Shown piece after piece: positions 42,988 to 51,841 of a stretch of 64,000 nucleotides of DNA (positions within the stretch are counted from its first letter, which is position 1; each line of letters opens with the position of its first letter). The notes below the pieces were generated by a model. It had not been told where the DNA came from. It did not search any database and saw nothing but the letters and a program-made list of their open reading frames with translations. This DNA comes from Candidatus Nitrosopumilus sp. (GTDB lineage Archaea; Thermoproteota; Nitrososphaeria; Nitrososphaerales; Nitrosopumilaceae), in NCBI GenBank assembly GCA_003331425.1, contig QOOS01000002.1:62001-126000 (forward strand), read 5' to 3'. Both the position numbers and the translations under genes were made by a program.

Positions 42988-43431
42988 ATGGGGAATGTTG
43001 AAAAATGGCTTGCAGTAATTAGTGTCGCTCTTTTTGCAATGTTTGCTGGTGAAATGATTTCTGTTTATTATTTTATGTTGACTGTTCCTGAAGATGCTGT
43101 TGTTGCTCAAGGATTTACTCCTGATCCTAAACTGATTCAGTTTGTTTCAATTGGTGTTGCACCAGCTGGAATTTTAGCTGCAGTTGCTTACATTATGTCC
43201 AGGAATTACGGTTCAAAACAAATCGGTGGTTTAATTATTGTTGGAGGTGTTATTTTACTTGCAGGTAATCTTGTAGTTTATTCTTGGGTTGACTCTGTTC
43301 CAGAAATTTATCTAACAGATGCAGTTCAATATCTGCCAATCTTATTCATAATATTATCTGCTCCTGTAATGTTTGTTGGATCAAGACTAATCTTAAAACG
43401 AAAAAAACGTCCTACAAAAGAATATTTTTAG
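42988..43431 (+). CDS. Four-helix membrane protein, unknown
   Basis: 147 residues with membrane segments near 7-30, 53-71, 79-100 and 114-134 and a basic C-terminal tail (KRKKRPTKEYF) on the cytoplasmic side. No histidine or other cofactor-binding pattern stands out. It might be a small respiratory-complex-associated subunit, but nothing in the neighbourhood shows this. Overlaps the GNAT gene end by 4 nt. Confidence 0.55.
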   Translation: MGNVEKWLAVISVALFAMFAGEMISVYYFMLTVPEDAVVAQGFTPDPKLIQFVSIGVAPAGILAAVAYIMSRNYGSKQIGGLIIVGGVILLAGNLVVYSWVDSVPEIYLTDAVQYLPILFIILSAPVMFVGSRLILKRKKRPTKEYF

Positions 43432-43865
43432 TTGTGATCAAATCTAAATTCGTTTGAATGATATTTGAAACCCATTTTTTCATAAAATTGTTTAACGTCA
43501 TCTGAACAATCTAAAATTGTTTTATAGCAATTATGTTTTTCAGCAACTTTTAAAACATATTTGATAATTTTTTCACCTATTTTTTGACCTTGGAACTCTT
43601 TGTTGATCACTACATCTTCTATATGCCCTACAAATCCTCCTTTATGAATAAATTTAGGCTCAATTAGAAGAGTTGTTGCTCCAATAATTCTATCATCAAT
43701 TTCAGCAACAATGATGATGTGGTTTGGATTTGATTTTATATTATTAAAAATTTCTAATGCTTTATCTTTACTGATAGTACTTGCTTCTCTTAATGTATCT
43801 AATGTATTTAGAAAACCTTTTTGAAAATCCCCTTCTTCTATTTCTCTTATTATGGGTTGATTCAT
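43428..43865 (-). CDS. GNAT acetyltransferase, GNA1-like
   Basis: 145 residues. HIEDVVINKEFQGQKIGEKI (81-100) is the acetyl-CoA loop and CYKTILDCSDDVKQFYEKMG matches glucosamine-6-phosphate N-acetyltransferase (GNA1), an enzyme type best known from eukaryotes. Ends within a run with an NDP-sugar pyrophosphorylase 11 nt upstream, which supports a role in UDP-GlcNAc synthesis for glycans. Confidence 0.75.
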   Translation of the reverse strand: MNQPIIREIEEGDFQKGFLNTLDTLREASTISKDKALEIFNNIKSNPNHIIIVAEIDDRIIGATTLLIEPKFIHKGGFVGHIEDVVINKEFQGQKIGEKIIKYVLKVAEKHNCYKTILDCSDDVKQFYEKMGFKYHSNEFRFDHN

Positions 43866-43876
43866 TTTAATTTCTC

Positions 43877-44566
43877 TTATTTTCTTTCATATTCATCACA
43901 TGCTTGTTTGTATGATTCTTTATTTCCAATATCTGTAAAACCTTTTTTTGTGATGAAACTATTCACTTTCTGTTTTTTCTTCATTGCATTTTTAATTACA
44001 TCATCCATTCCATATGGCTTATTTTTTGGAATTAAATTAAAAATATCTGAATTCATTACATAGCATCCCATATTCACATTTGCTTTAATTTCTGGTTTTT
44101 CGTTCCAACTAATGACCCTGCCATTTTTTGAAGATTCAATTACACCGTATGGTAAATTTGTTTTAAATTCATTTAAGCCCATTGTAACAAATGATTTTTT
44201 CATAACATGTTGTTTAATCATATTTCTTAAACTAAAATTAAAAATTGAATCTCCATACATACAAACAAAGTCATCATCGATAAATTCTTCTGCTGTTTTT
44301 AGTTGTCCTGCTGTGGCTAATGGTTTCTTTGAAATTGCATATTCTATTGTCACTCCGAATTTTTTTCCATCTTCAAAATAATCTTCAATTGATTTTCTAA
44401 GATAACTCACACAAAGAACTATTGATTTTATACCTCCTTTTTTTGTCCATTCTACTAGATGTTCTAAAATTGGTTTTTCACCTATTGGTAGCATGGGTTT
44501 AGGTTTACTATTGGTTAATGGTCTTAGTCTTGTTCCTAATCCCCCAGCAAGAATAACTGCTTTCAC
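43877..44566 (-). CDS. Sugar-phosphate nucleotidylyltransferase
   Basis: 229 residues. Signature LAGGLGTRLRPLTNSKPKPM (6-25), then EYAISKKPLATAGQ, YGDSIFN (metal-binding Asp) and WNEKP. Rossmann-like NTP-transferase without a beta-helix domain. Activates a sugar-1-phosphate to an NDP-sugar; with the GNA1-like neighbour, GlcNAc-1-P or glucose-1-P are candidates. Confidence 0.83.
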   Translation of the reverse strand: MKAVILAGGLGTRLRPLTNSKPKPMLPIGEKPILEHLVEWTKKGGIKSIVLCVSYLRKSIEDYFEDGKKFGVTIEYAISKKPLATAGQLKTAEEFIDDDFVCMYGDSIFNFSLRNMIKQHVMKKSFVTMGLNEFKTNLPYGVIESSKNGRVISWNEKPEIKANVNMGCYVMNSDIFNLIPKNKPYGMDDVIKNAMKKKQKVNSFITKKGFTDIGNKESYKQACDEYERK

Positions 44567-44619
44567 AAATATTATTTCAAATTTGAGTATTTATGTTCAA
44601 GGATAAATTCATCTTTTTT

Positions 44620-45927
44620 TTAAATAATTTTTAAGATTTTTTTTATTACATCATTTGGGGTTTTTCCAAATACTATGATCATTGGCTCTTTCCCCATATC
44701 CCCTTTATGATAAATGACGTCTGGTTGTTTTTTAGAATTTTTGATTGCACTTTGAATTCCCCATTCTATGCTTGACCCTTCATATTTCACATTTTTTGGC
44801 TCTTGATTCCTATCATAATCATATGTTGTAAATTGACATTTTTTTATTTTAGAAATTATTTCATTTCTATATTTTATATTAATGGCTGATTGAATTTTTA
44901 CATATTTTTTATTGACTGCTAATAATGCTGTTGCAACATGTTTAGATCCACCATATTCTAAATCCCCTGCAACAATTACTTCTTCTCCCGCTTTAACTAT
45001 TCTTCCAGAAATTCCTAATATTTCTTTTGTTGATTTTGGTTTTTGTTTACAATATACAAAATTTGTTTGACATTCTGGAATACTTAAAAAAATATTTTTA
45101 ATTTTTGTAAATTCATTTATTGAAATTGATAATTCTTTTTTTATTCTATCTTGTTTATTCATATTTGTTATTGCTATTCCTTTTCCTAATTTTTGTGAAT
45201 TTTTAATTGAATCTAATGTAGTTTTTTTAGCAAATTCTAGTGCATTTTTTGTACTTTTATTTTTAACAATTGCATATAACGTTGCTGCTGAATGAATATT
45301 TCCACTTCCTCGATTCATTTTGGATATTTCCTCACCACTCAAAAAATATTTTTCATTTTTTTCTAAAACAAAGTCTAATATTTTTTTATTTTTTATTTTT
45401 ACTCCTGTAATAACCACATTTTTTGCTCCCATTTTTTGAATCATTTTTGCAATTTTTTCAGGATTATTTTTAAAATTAATTTTAGTTTTTGTCAATATTT
45501 CTGCCTCAAATTTATTTGGAGTGATAATTGTAGCAAGAGGTACTATCAATTTTTTAAAATCAATAATAGCTGATTTTTCTATTAACATGCCACCTGTGGT
45601 TGATTTAATTACTGGATCCACCACAATTGGAATTTTTAATTTTTTTAAATATTGATAAATCATTTTAATTATTTCTGAATTGTAAACCATTCCAATCTTT
45701 ATTCCATCTATTTTAAAATCTTCAATTATTGTTTTTAATTGATTTTCTAAAATTTTTTTTGATACTGGTTCAACCATTCCAAAATTTGATGTATTTTGTC
45801 CGGTGATTGCTGTAACCACTGTTAATCCATGTGCATTAAATTTTGAAAATGTCTTAATATCACTTTGAATCCCTGCACCAGCTGATGGATCTGAACCTCC
45901 TATTGATAATAAATTCACATCATTCAC
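44620..45927 (-). CDS. thiDN: Bifunctional HMP(-P) kinase / thiamine phosphate synthase ThiDN
   Basis: 435 residues: ThiD ribokinase-fold domain (1-255) with GGSDPSAGAGIQSDIKTF and VVDPVIKSTTG, then ThiN domain (about 265-435) with GISGRIVKAGEEV, a thiamine phosphate synthase unrelated to ThiE. The family's catalytic GTGC/D loop is RGSGNIHSAA here, with Asn 210 in place of Cys or Asp. ThiC, giving the substrate, is encoded 0.7 kb away. Confidence 0.9.
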   Translation of the reverse strand: MNDVNLLSIGGSDPSAGAGIQSDIKTFSKFNAHGLTVVTAITGQNTSNFGMVEPVSKKILENQLKTIIEDFKIDGIKIGMVYNSEIIKMIYQYLKKLKIPIVVDPVIKSTTGGMLIEKSAIIDFKKLIVPLATIITPNKFEAEILTKTKINFKNNPEKIAKMIQKMGAKNVVITGVKIKNKKILDFVLEKNEKYFLSGEEISKMNRGSGNIHSAATLYAIVKNKSTKNALEFAKKTTLDSIKNSQKLGKGIAITNMNKQDRIKKELSISINEFTKIKNIFLSIPECQTNFVYCKQKPKSTKEILGISGRIVKAGEEVIVAGDLEYGGSKHVATALLAVNKKYVKIQSAINIKYRNEIISKIKKCQFTTYDYDRNQEPKNVKYEGSSIEWGIQSAIKNSKKQPDVIYHKGDMGKEPMIIVFGKTPNDVIKKILKII

Positions 45928-46019
45928 TATCTCTTAGTACTAATCTATTTTTCCTTTACATTCTTTTTTAAATTATTAAAATGATATCTGTTTTATACTT
46001 GAATGATTTTTTTTATTTT

Positions 46020-46211
46020 ATGAGTAAAATTCCTATGGTTGATGATTCAATTCCTGAACAATTACAATGCACAAATTGTTTACTTCCTATGCAATATCAA
46101 GAAAAAAAAGATGGAAAATTTCTTTGGCAGTGTTTTAAATGTGGAAAAAAAATTTTTGTTTCTGAAAATAATGGTGATAATATGGAAGAAACTTGGAGTC
46201 CGCCTAGGTAA
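46020..46211 (+). CDS. Small zinc-ribbon protein
   Basis: 63 residues from ATG 46020 (an earlier ATG at 45981 would add 13 hydrophobic residues). CTNC (17-20) and CFKC (38-41) form a four-Cys zinc ribbon. The next gene starts at its stop (TAATG), so the two are translated together. Role unknown; small zinc ribbons often bind nucleic acids. Confidence 0.62.
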   Translation: MSKIPMVDDSIPEQLQCTNCLLPMQYQEKKDGKFLWQCFKCGKKIFVSENNGDNMEETWSPPR

Positions 46212-46435
46212 TGGAATCCTCTAAAAATAATTATACTCAATCTGAAAATTTTGAATTAAATCATTACAAATCTTTGGTTTCTGCTGAACTTGAATTAATT
46301 CAACGAGTTCTTGAAATTAGACAAAATTTCTCAAATGTTTCTGATTCTGACCGTCTTGTTGAGCCTATTTTGCAAAGAATATCTAAAATAAAATCTGAAA
46401 AATTAACTTTTGAACAAAAATTTAATTTAATTTAA
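46211..46435 (+). CDS. Small helical protein, unknown
   Basis: 74 residues, predicted as a helical hairpin (YKSLVSAELELIQRVLEIRQ ... RLVEPILQRISKIKSE). No motif. Coupled to the zinc-ribbon gene (TAATG), so possibly its partner. Confidence 0.55.
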   Translation: MESSKNNYTQSENFELNHYKSLVSAELELIQRVLEIRQNFSNVSDSDRLVEPILQRISKIKSEKLTFEQKFNLI

Positions 46436-46438
46436 TAA

Positions 46439-46537
46439 TCATGTTGATGATTGAGTAGCACAATCATTGGAACAAAATTCATCTTTCATACTGTAAAATT
46501 CTCTACCGCAATGAATGCATTCTCTAATTGTTTTCAT
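46439..46537 (-). CDS. 32-residue zinc-finger-like protein
   Basis: Short frame on the minus strand: MKTIRECIHCGREFYSMKDE then FCSNDCATQSST. C7-x2-C10 and C22-x3-C26 with the knuckle CIHCG and FCSNDCA resemble treble-clef zinc fingers. TTATATTT about 24 nt before ATG 46537 (plus 46557-46564) is a TATA box fitting a leaderless transcript. Tail to tail with the 74-residue gene. Confidence 0.65.
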   Translation of the reverse strand: MKTIRECIHCGREFYSMKDEFCSNDCATQSST

Positions 46538-46556
46538 GATTAAAGTAGTTTTTTAA

Positions 46557-46564
46557 AAATATAA
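46557..46564 (-). promoter_or_regulatory. TATA box of the 32-residue zinc-finger gene
   Basis: TTATATTT on the minus strand, centred 24 nt before the ATG at 46537. Confidence 0.4.
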
Positions 46565-46661
46565 CATTTTATTATTTTATTTTTATAGTGCTAATCCTAA
46601 TTTGTTCTACTTTTAAATTAATTTCACGATTGTTTAAATCAGGTAAAAACTACATTAAATC

Positions 46662-47990
46662 ATGGCTACTCAGATGACTTCTGCTAGACGTGGTGTTGCT
46701 ACTGATGAAATGAAACAAGTAGCAAAAGACGAAGACGTTTCTCTTGATTGGTTAATTCCAAAAATTGCACGTGGTTCTATAATTATTCCAAGTAATAATG
46801 TCCGACCACAAAAGATCCATAATGTGGGAATTGGTAAGGGTATGAAAACTAAAGTTAATGTGAATATTGGAACTTCTACTTTGAATGTAAATTTAGATGA
46901 AGAAATTGAAAAAGCTAAAGTTGCAATAAAATACCATGCTGATACTATGATGGACCTCAGTGATGGTGGTGATGTTAAAAAAATTCGTCAAACTCTGATG
47001 GACAATGCACCCATCACTTTTGGAACTGTTCCTATTTACGAAGCTTACAACTATGGGGTTGAAGTTCACAAAAATCCTTTGAATTTAACTGAAGATGACT
47101 ATATCAAGGCATTTGAAAATAATGCCAAAGATGGGGTTGACTATACTACTGTTCACTGTGGAATAACAAAGGATATTGCAAAAAGAATTCTTAAAGTTCA
47201 ACGTTATGGTGGCGTTGTTAGTAAAGGTGGTACGATTACTGCTGCTTGGATGTTAAAACATGATAAAGAAAATCCATACATTACTCATTATGATTACATG
47301 ATGGAAATTGCCAAAAAATATGATGTTACATTTAGTCTTGGAGATGCATTAAGACCTGGCTCCATTTTAGATTCACATGATGAATTACAAGTGCAAGAAA
47401 TGATCAATATTTCTCAATTAACAAAACGTGCACATGAAAATGATGTTCAAGTAATGGTTGAAGGTCCAGGTCATGTTCCATTAAATGAAGTTGCTGCAAA
47501 TGTTAGATTAGCTAAATCTCTCATTGGCGACGTTCCTTACTATGTTCTTGGTCCTTTAGTAACTGATGTTGCATCTGGACATGATCATATTGCAAGTGCA
47601 ATTGGGGCTGCAGTTTCTGCAAGCGAGGGTGTTGACCTTTTATGTTATCTTACTCCGTCTGAACATTTGGCATTGCCAAATGCTGAAGAAGTTAAAGCTG
47701 GTTTAATTGCATATAGAATTGCAGCACATGCAGGTGATCTTGTTAAAATGCGTGATAAGGCCATCAAATGGGATATGGAGATGACTGAAGCTAGACGAAC
47801 ACTGGATTGGGAAAAACAACTTGCTTTATCTATTGATCCCGAAGCAGCTGCAAAAATTCATTCTAGAACTGGACAACATCCTGGAAATAATGTACCTTGT
47901 ACTATGTGTGGTGGTGCATGTGTTTACATGATGCTACCTCAACAAAAAAAATATGATAAAGAAAATGAGAATTTACAACAAATTGAGTAG
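46662..47990 (+). CDS. thiC: Phosphomethylpyrimidine synthase ThiC
   Basis: 442 residues. NIGTSTLNVNLDEEIEKAK, MDLSDGGDVKKIR, SLGDALRPGSILDSHDELQ and EGPGHVPLNE are ThiC landmarks. The C-terminal cluster motif is CTMCGGAC (C-x2-C-x3-C), one residue shorter between the last cysteines than the bacterial C-x2-C-x4-C. Radical SAM conversion of AIR to HMP-P for thiamine. No TPP riboswitch is visible upstream. Confidence 0.95.
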   Translation: MATQMTSARRGVATDEMKQVAKDEDVSLDWLIPKIARGSIIIPSNNVRPQKIHNVGIGKGMKTKVNVNIGTSTLNVNLDEEIEKAKVAIKYHADTMMDLSDGGDVKKIRQTLMDNAPITFGTVPIYEAYNYGVEVHKNPLNLTEDDYIKAFENNAKDGVDYTTVHCGITKDIAKRILKVQRYGGVVSKGGTITAAWMLKHDKENPYITHYDYMMEIAKKYDVTFSLGDALRPGSILDSHDELQVQEMINISQLTKRAHENDVQVMVEGPGHVPLNEVAANVRLAKSLIGDVPYYVLGPLVTDVASGHDHIASAIGAAVSASEGVDLLCYLTPSEHLALPNAEEVKAGLIAYRIAAHAGDLVKMRDKAIKWDMEMTEARRTLDWEKQLALSIDPEAAAKIHSRTGQHPGNNVPCTMCGGACVYMMLPQQKKYDKENENLQQIE

Positions 47991-48377
47991 GATTTTTTCT
48001 AGACTGGGAACTGTTTGATAATTCTTTAATTCTTTAGGCAGAATCCATTTAAATTCCGAATTTTCCCAATTCAATGTAATGTTTCCATTCTTTGTTTCAA
48101 ATAAAAATGGAAAAATTTCCCATTCGTGATTTTTATATTGTTGTGAGGATATTTTCATTTTTTCTAATTTCTTAACTAGTTTGATTTCTTTTTCTTTAAT
48201 TCCTACTTCTTCAAAAATTTCAATTTTTGCTCTATCTATTGGGTTTTCATTATTTTCAATTATTCCACTAACTCCTGACCATAATCCCTTCATTGATCTT
48301 ACTTTCTCACTTCTTTTTAGAATTAAAATTTGATCATTATATTTAATAAAAGATGTAACTATTCTTGTTGAACGCAT
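47973..48377 (-). CDS. Nudix hydrolase
   Basis: 134 residues. The Nudix box runs from GIIENNENPIDRAKIEIFEE to VGI: G-x5-E and the metal-binding EE pair are kept, but the usual R-E of REUxEE reads I-E. Substrate could be a nucleoside diphosphate derivative; cannot be told. Overlaps thiC end by 18 nt and follows the aro run 3 nt after tyrA. Confidence 0.8.
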   Translation of the reverse strand: MRSTRIVTSFIKYNDQILILKRSEKVRSMKGLWSGVSGIIENNENPIDRAKIEIFEEVGIKEKEIKLVKKLEKMKISSQQYKNHEWEIFPFLFETKNGNITLNWENSEFKWILPKELKNYQTVPSLEKILLNLL

Positions 48378-48380
48378 TGT

Positions 48381-49232
48381 TTATTTTTCAACTGATTTGA
48401 CCATCTTTGAGAGTTTCTTGTATGACTCATCAAGGTCAGTATGTTTTGAAAGTCTCTCTTGACAATTTTTAATATATTCTATGACTTCTTCTGTTTTTGA
48501 TTCTTGCACTGATGTGAGTAATCTTCCTATGTCTTTCCATAATTCTTCAGCTACTCTTCTAATTTCAGGATTTGCAATTATTGTTTCAATTAATTCTGGT
48601 GTTTCTGTCATGATGCTCTCTGCTAATGTTTTCTGCACTCTAAATGTAGTACCAGACATTTTCTCTGTCAATAACATTTTCTCATCTTTAGAAATTATGT
48701 TTGCAAAAACTAAATTCATTAAATGAGTTAAACCTAATATTACTGCAATTTTTTTATCATGTTCAATTGCATCGATTGTAACAAAGTTAGCTCCTTCAAA
48801 TAAAGTCTTGGCTACTGTTAATTCTTTTTTTGCATCTTTAATTGGTACTGAAATTATGTTCTGATTTTTTATTGTTTTTATTCCTGGACCAAACATTGGA
48901 TGAATACAAATTGGATTTATTTTATCTGGCATTTTTGATAATGATGATACAACTTTAGATTTTTCTGAAGAAATTTCAATTAGATATGTTCCTTTTTTCA
49001 TTTCTTTTGCAATTAATCTGATAATTTCTGGTGTTCGTCTTGTCGGTGTACATAATACTACGTAATCGGCTTTTAGGATTGCACCTACTAATGATTCTGA
49101 TACTAGTATATCTTTACCAAAACTTTTCGTTTCAGTGTCATATCCTGTGACTTCAAAATCTGAACCTGCAAAATACTTTGTGAACCATCGGCCCATTTGT
49201 CCACCTGCACCAATTACTGTTAGTTTTTTCAC
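48381..49232 (-). CDS. tyrA: Prephenate dehydrogenase
   Basis: 283 residues. TVIGAGGQMGRWFTKYF is the NAD(P)-binding loop; VVLCTPTRRTPEII, HPMFGPG (substrate-binding His) and GLTHLMNLVF are TyrA motifs. It oxidatively decarboxylates prephenate to 4-hydroxyphenylpyruvate for tyrosine. Overlaps the fusion gene by 4 nt; last gene of the aro run. Confidence 0.9.
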   Translation of the reverse strand: MKKLTVIGAGGQMGRWFTKYFAGSDFEVTGYDTETKSFGKDILVSESLVGAILKADYVVLCTPTRRTPEIIRLIAKEMKKGTYLIEISSEKSKVVSSLSKMPDKINPICIHPMFGPGIKTIKNQNIISVPIKDAKKELTVAKTLFEGANFVTIDAIEHDKKIAVILGLTHLMNLVFANIISKDEKMLLTEKMSGTTFRVQKTLAESIMTETPELIETIIANPEIRRVAEELWKDIGRLLTSVQESKTEEVIEYIKNCQERLSKHTDLDESYKKLSKMVKSVEK

Positions 49233-50599
49233 TGTATATCCCTCATAATGTTGCCTAGTATATGCATTCCTTCCATTAGTGTTTTCTCATCTTGACATGC
49301 AGATATTCTAATGAAATTCTTATAATTTCCAAAGCCTTCTCCTGGGGCTATTGCTATGCCTTTTTCTAATGAATTGTTGGCAAATTCAACACCATCAAAG
49401 TCCTTTTGATTCATTTTTGCAAAAATGTACATTGCTCCATCTGGAATCATAAATTCTAGTCCCATTTCTTTAGCTTTTTCTGTTAACATGTCTAATCTAT
49501 TCTGAATTAATTTTGAATTACTTGATGTATCTGATTCCAATGCCTTCATAGCCACATATTGAATTGGTTCTGATACATTTGTTAAACAGAGTGCTTCTAA
49601 TCTGACCATTTTTTCTATAATTTTTTTCGATGTTATTGCATAACCTACTCTGAAACCTGTCATTGCATGTGATTTGGAAAATGATTGGGTAACTATGCTT
49701 TTTTCATAATTATAACTTAGAATACTTTTCCAATTTGTTTTTGCATACTGCGAATAAATTTCATCACTTAACACATAGAGATCATTTTCTTTTGCTAAAT
49801 TTATGATGTCGTCTTGTAATTTCTCTGGTAATATTTTCCCTGTTGGATTATTTGGATAGTTTAGAACAATCATTTTTGTATTTGAATTAATTGTATTTTT
49901 AATTTCTTCAACAGATGGTTCCCATTTTTTTTCTAATGTTGTATTTATTGTCCTAACTTTAATCCCTGAATTTAATGCACAATCTTTGTATGCTGGCCAT
50001 GATGGTTCAATTACAATCATTTCATCCCCTGGATTAAGTAATGTGCTAATTGCTGAAAAGATTGAAAATCTTGCGCCTGGACTAACTATGATATTTTCTT
50101 GCGTAATTTCTACATTGAATTTTTGTGAAACATATTTTGCAAGTGCTTCTCTAAATTTTGGCATTCCTCTTGCTTGCCCATATTTCATAAACCCTTCATC
50201 AAAAACTTCTGACAATGATTTTTTAACAATTTCTGGTGGTAAGAAATCTGGTTCCCCTACTTCCATATGTATGATTTTTTTGCCTTCTTGTTCTAGTGAT
50301 TTTGCTTTTAGAAATATTGAAAGATGTGTTTGTTTGTTTTCTGATTGCACTTTTATTGATTCATTTAATAAAAAATTCAAAAATTTTGATGCCAATGTTT
50401 CATCTAATCCTATTTCTTGAGTTACTTTCATGATTTTTCTACGTAAATTCTCTTCACGTTCTTCATCTGTAACTCCTTTTCCAATACTTTTTTTGACTTC
50501 CCCAATTTGTTTTGCAATATCTGTTCGAGTTTTTAGTAAATTGATCATTTCTAATGTTACTGCATCCATTTCATTACGAAGTTCATTAATGTCAGACAT
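49229..50599 (-). CDS. Chorismate mutase-aminotransferase fusion
   Basis: 456 residues. Residues 1-90 are an AroQ-type chorismate mutase (LRNEMDAVTLEMINLLKTRT, IAKQIGEVKK, NFLLNESIKVQSEN). Residues 93-456 are a class I aminotransferase: EVGEPDF, YGQARGMPKFREALA, LNYPNNPTGK, and PLP Lys in SFSKSHAMTGFRVGY. The pairing would isomerise chorismate to prephenate and transaminate the resulting keto acids (or prephenate itself). Lies between aroC and tyrA. Confidence 0.9.
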   Translation of the reverse strand: MSDINELRNEMDAVTLEMINLLKTRTDIAKQIGEVKKSIGKGVTDEEREENLRRKIMKVTQEIGLDETLASKFLNFLLNESIKVQSENKQTHLSIFLKAKSLEQEGKKIIHMEVGEPDFLPPEIVKKSLSEVFDEGFMKYGQARGMPKFREALAKYVSQKFNVEITQENIIVSPGARFSIFSAISTLLNPGDEMIVIEPSWPAYKDCALNSGIKVRTINTTLEKKWEPSVEEIKNTINSNTKMIVLNYPNNPTGKILPEKLQDDIINLAKENDLYVLSDEIYSQYAKTNWKSILSYNYEKSIVTQSFSKSHAMTGFRVGYAITSKKIIEKMVRLEALCLTNVSEPIQYVAMKALESDTSSNSKLIQNRLDMLTEKAKEMGLEFMIPDGAMYIFAKMNQKDFDGVEFANNSLEKGIAIAPGEGFGNYKNFIRISACQDEKTLMEGMHILGNIMRDIQ

Positions 50600-50603
50600 T
50601 TTT

Positions 50604-51701
50604 TTATAAACTTGGTTTAATTGTACCTGTGATCAGTGCATGATCTGCAATGGTTAGAGCTACTAATGAATCGACAACTGGTGCAGCTCTTGGTACTACA
50701 CATGGATCATGTCTTCCTTTAACTTGTAAAATTGCATCTTTTTTATTTTTAATATCCACTGTGTCTTGTTTTTGAGCAATTGATGATGCTGGTTTAAATG
50801 CAATTCTCATTGTAATTGGCATTCCGTTAGAAATTCCTCCTAAAATTCCTCCTGAGTTGTTTGTTTTTGTAACTATTTTTCCTCTCTTCATTGTATACAA
50901 ATCATTATTTTCGGAGCCAAATAATTCTGAACCTCTAAACCCTGAACCAAATTCTATTCCTTTTACTGATGGAATGGAAAAAATTGCTTTACTCAAGTCA
51001 GATTCTAGTGAACTAAATATTGGTTCTCCTAGTCCTACTGGCACGTTTGTTGTAATTGATTCAATGATTCCTCCTAACGAATCCCCTTTTTTCTTTGCAT
51101 TTAGAATTGATTCTCTCATTTTCTTTGCTGTTTTTTCTTCAGGACATCTTACTTCATTTTTATAAATTAATTTTGACATTTTTTCACTGAATTCTTTTTC
51201 CATCTTTACTTTTCCAATTTGTGAAGTAAATGAATTAATTTTAATTCCTAACGTAACTTTAAGTAATTTTCTTGCAATCGCTCCACCCATTACATGTGTT
51301 GCAGTTAATCTTCCTGAGAATCTACCTCCTCCTCTATGATCATTAAATTGATTATATTTCATCATAGCAGGATAATCTGAATGACCTGGTCTTAATTTTG
51401 TTTTCAAATTTTCATAATCTTTTGATTTTTGATCTGCATTCCAAATTAACATAGTAATTGGTGCCCCTGTTGTAAATCCTCTAAACACCCCTGATACAAT
51501 TTCTACAACATCTCCTTCTTTTCTTTGTGTTGAAATAATATTTTGACCTGGTTTTCTTAAATTAAGCATCTCTTGAATTTCTTTTTCATCAATTTCTAAT
51601 CCTGCAGGACATCCATCTAAAACTGCACCAATTGATCTACCATGACTTTCACCAAAACTTGTCAGAACAAGACGCTGACCAATAGAACTTCCCGGCAACA
51701 C
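50604..51701 (-). CDS. aroC: Chorismate synthase
   Basis: 365 residues. VLTSFGESHGRSIGAVLDGC, RRPGQ-like LRKPGQNI, RPGHSDYPAMMKYNQFNDHR and GGGRFSGRLTATHVMGGA are AroC signatures. FMN-dependent formation of chorismate from EPSP. GTG start 51701. The 140-nt gap upstream to aroA is the widest break in the aro run and contains no recognised RNA; a 16-codon frame is present there. Confidence 0.96.
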   Translation of the reverse strand: MLPGSSIGQRLVLTSFGESHGRSIGAVLDGCPAGLEIDEKEIQEMLNLRKPGQNIISTQRKEGDVVEIVSGVFRGFTTGAPITMLIWNADQKSKDYENLKTKLRPGHSDYPAMMKYNQFNDHRGGGRFSGRLTATHVMGGAIARKLLKVTLGIKINSFTSQIGKVKMEKEFSEKMSKLIYKNEVRCPEEKTAKKMRESILNAKKKGDSLGGIIESITTNVPVGLGEPIFSSLESDLSKAIFSIPSVKGIEFGSGFRGSELFGSENNDLYTMKRGKIVTKTNNSGGILGGISNGMPITMRIAFKPASSIAQKQDTVDIKNKKDAILQVKGRHDPCVVPRAAPVVDSLVALTIADHALITGTIKPSL

Positions 51702-51841
51702 CCTATCTAGTTAAGTGATGTTTATAATTCCTCGTGGTTTTACGTGAATGCATCGTTGACTAATCTATCATAATTAGTAAAAATTATCATTTTTTGCTTG
51801 CCTAATTGATTTATCTTGATTGTTATTTTTTTGATTTGAGT

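Noticed and set aside
46540-46661. Possible TPP riboswitch before thiC
   Set aside because: No CTGAGA or the conserved ACCTGA-type core; the stretch is plain AT-rich promoter-like DNA.
51740-51790. 16-codon leader peptide (MIIFTNYDRLVNDAFT) before aroC
   Set aside because: No run of aromatic codons, no terminator hairpin after it; attenuation of this kind is not established in archaea. Kept only as a note.
51702-51841. Box C/D-like GTGATG in the aroC-aroA gap
   Set aside because: Only one C-like box; no D box, no second C' box and no terminal stem on either strand.
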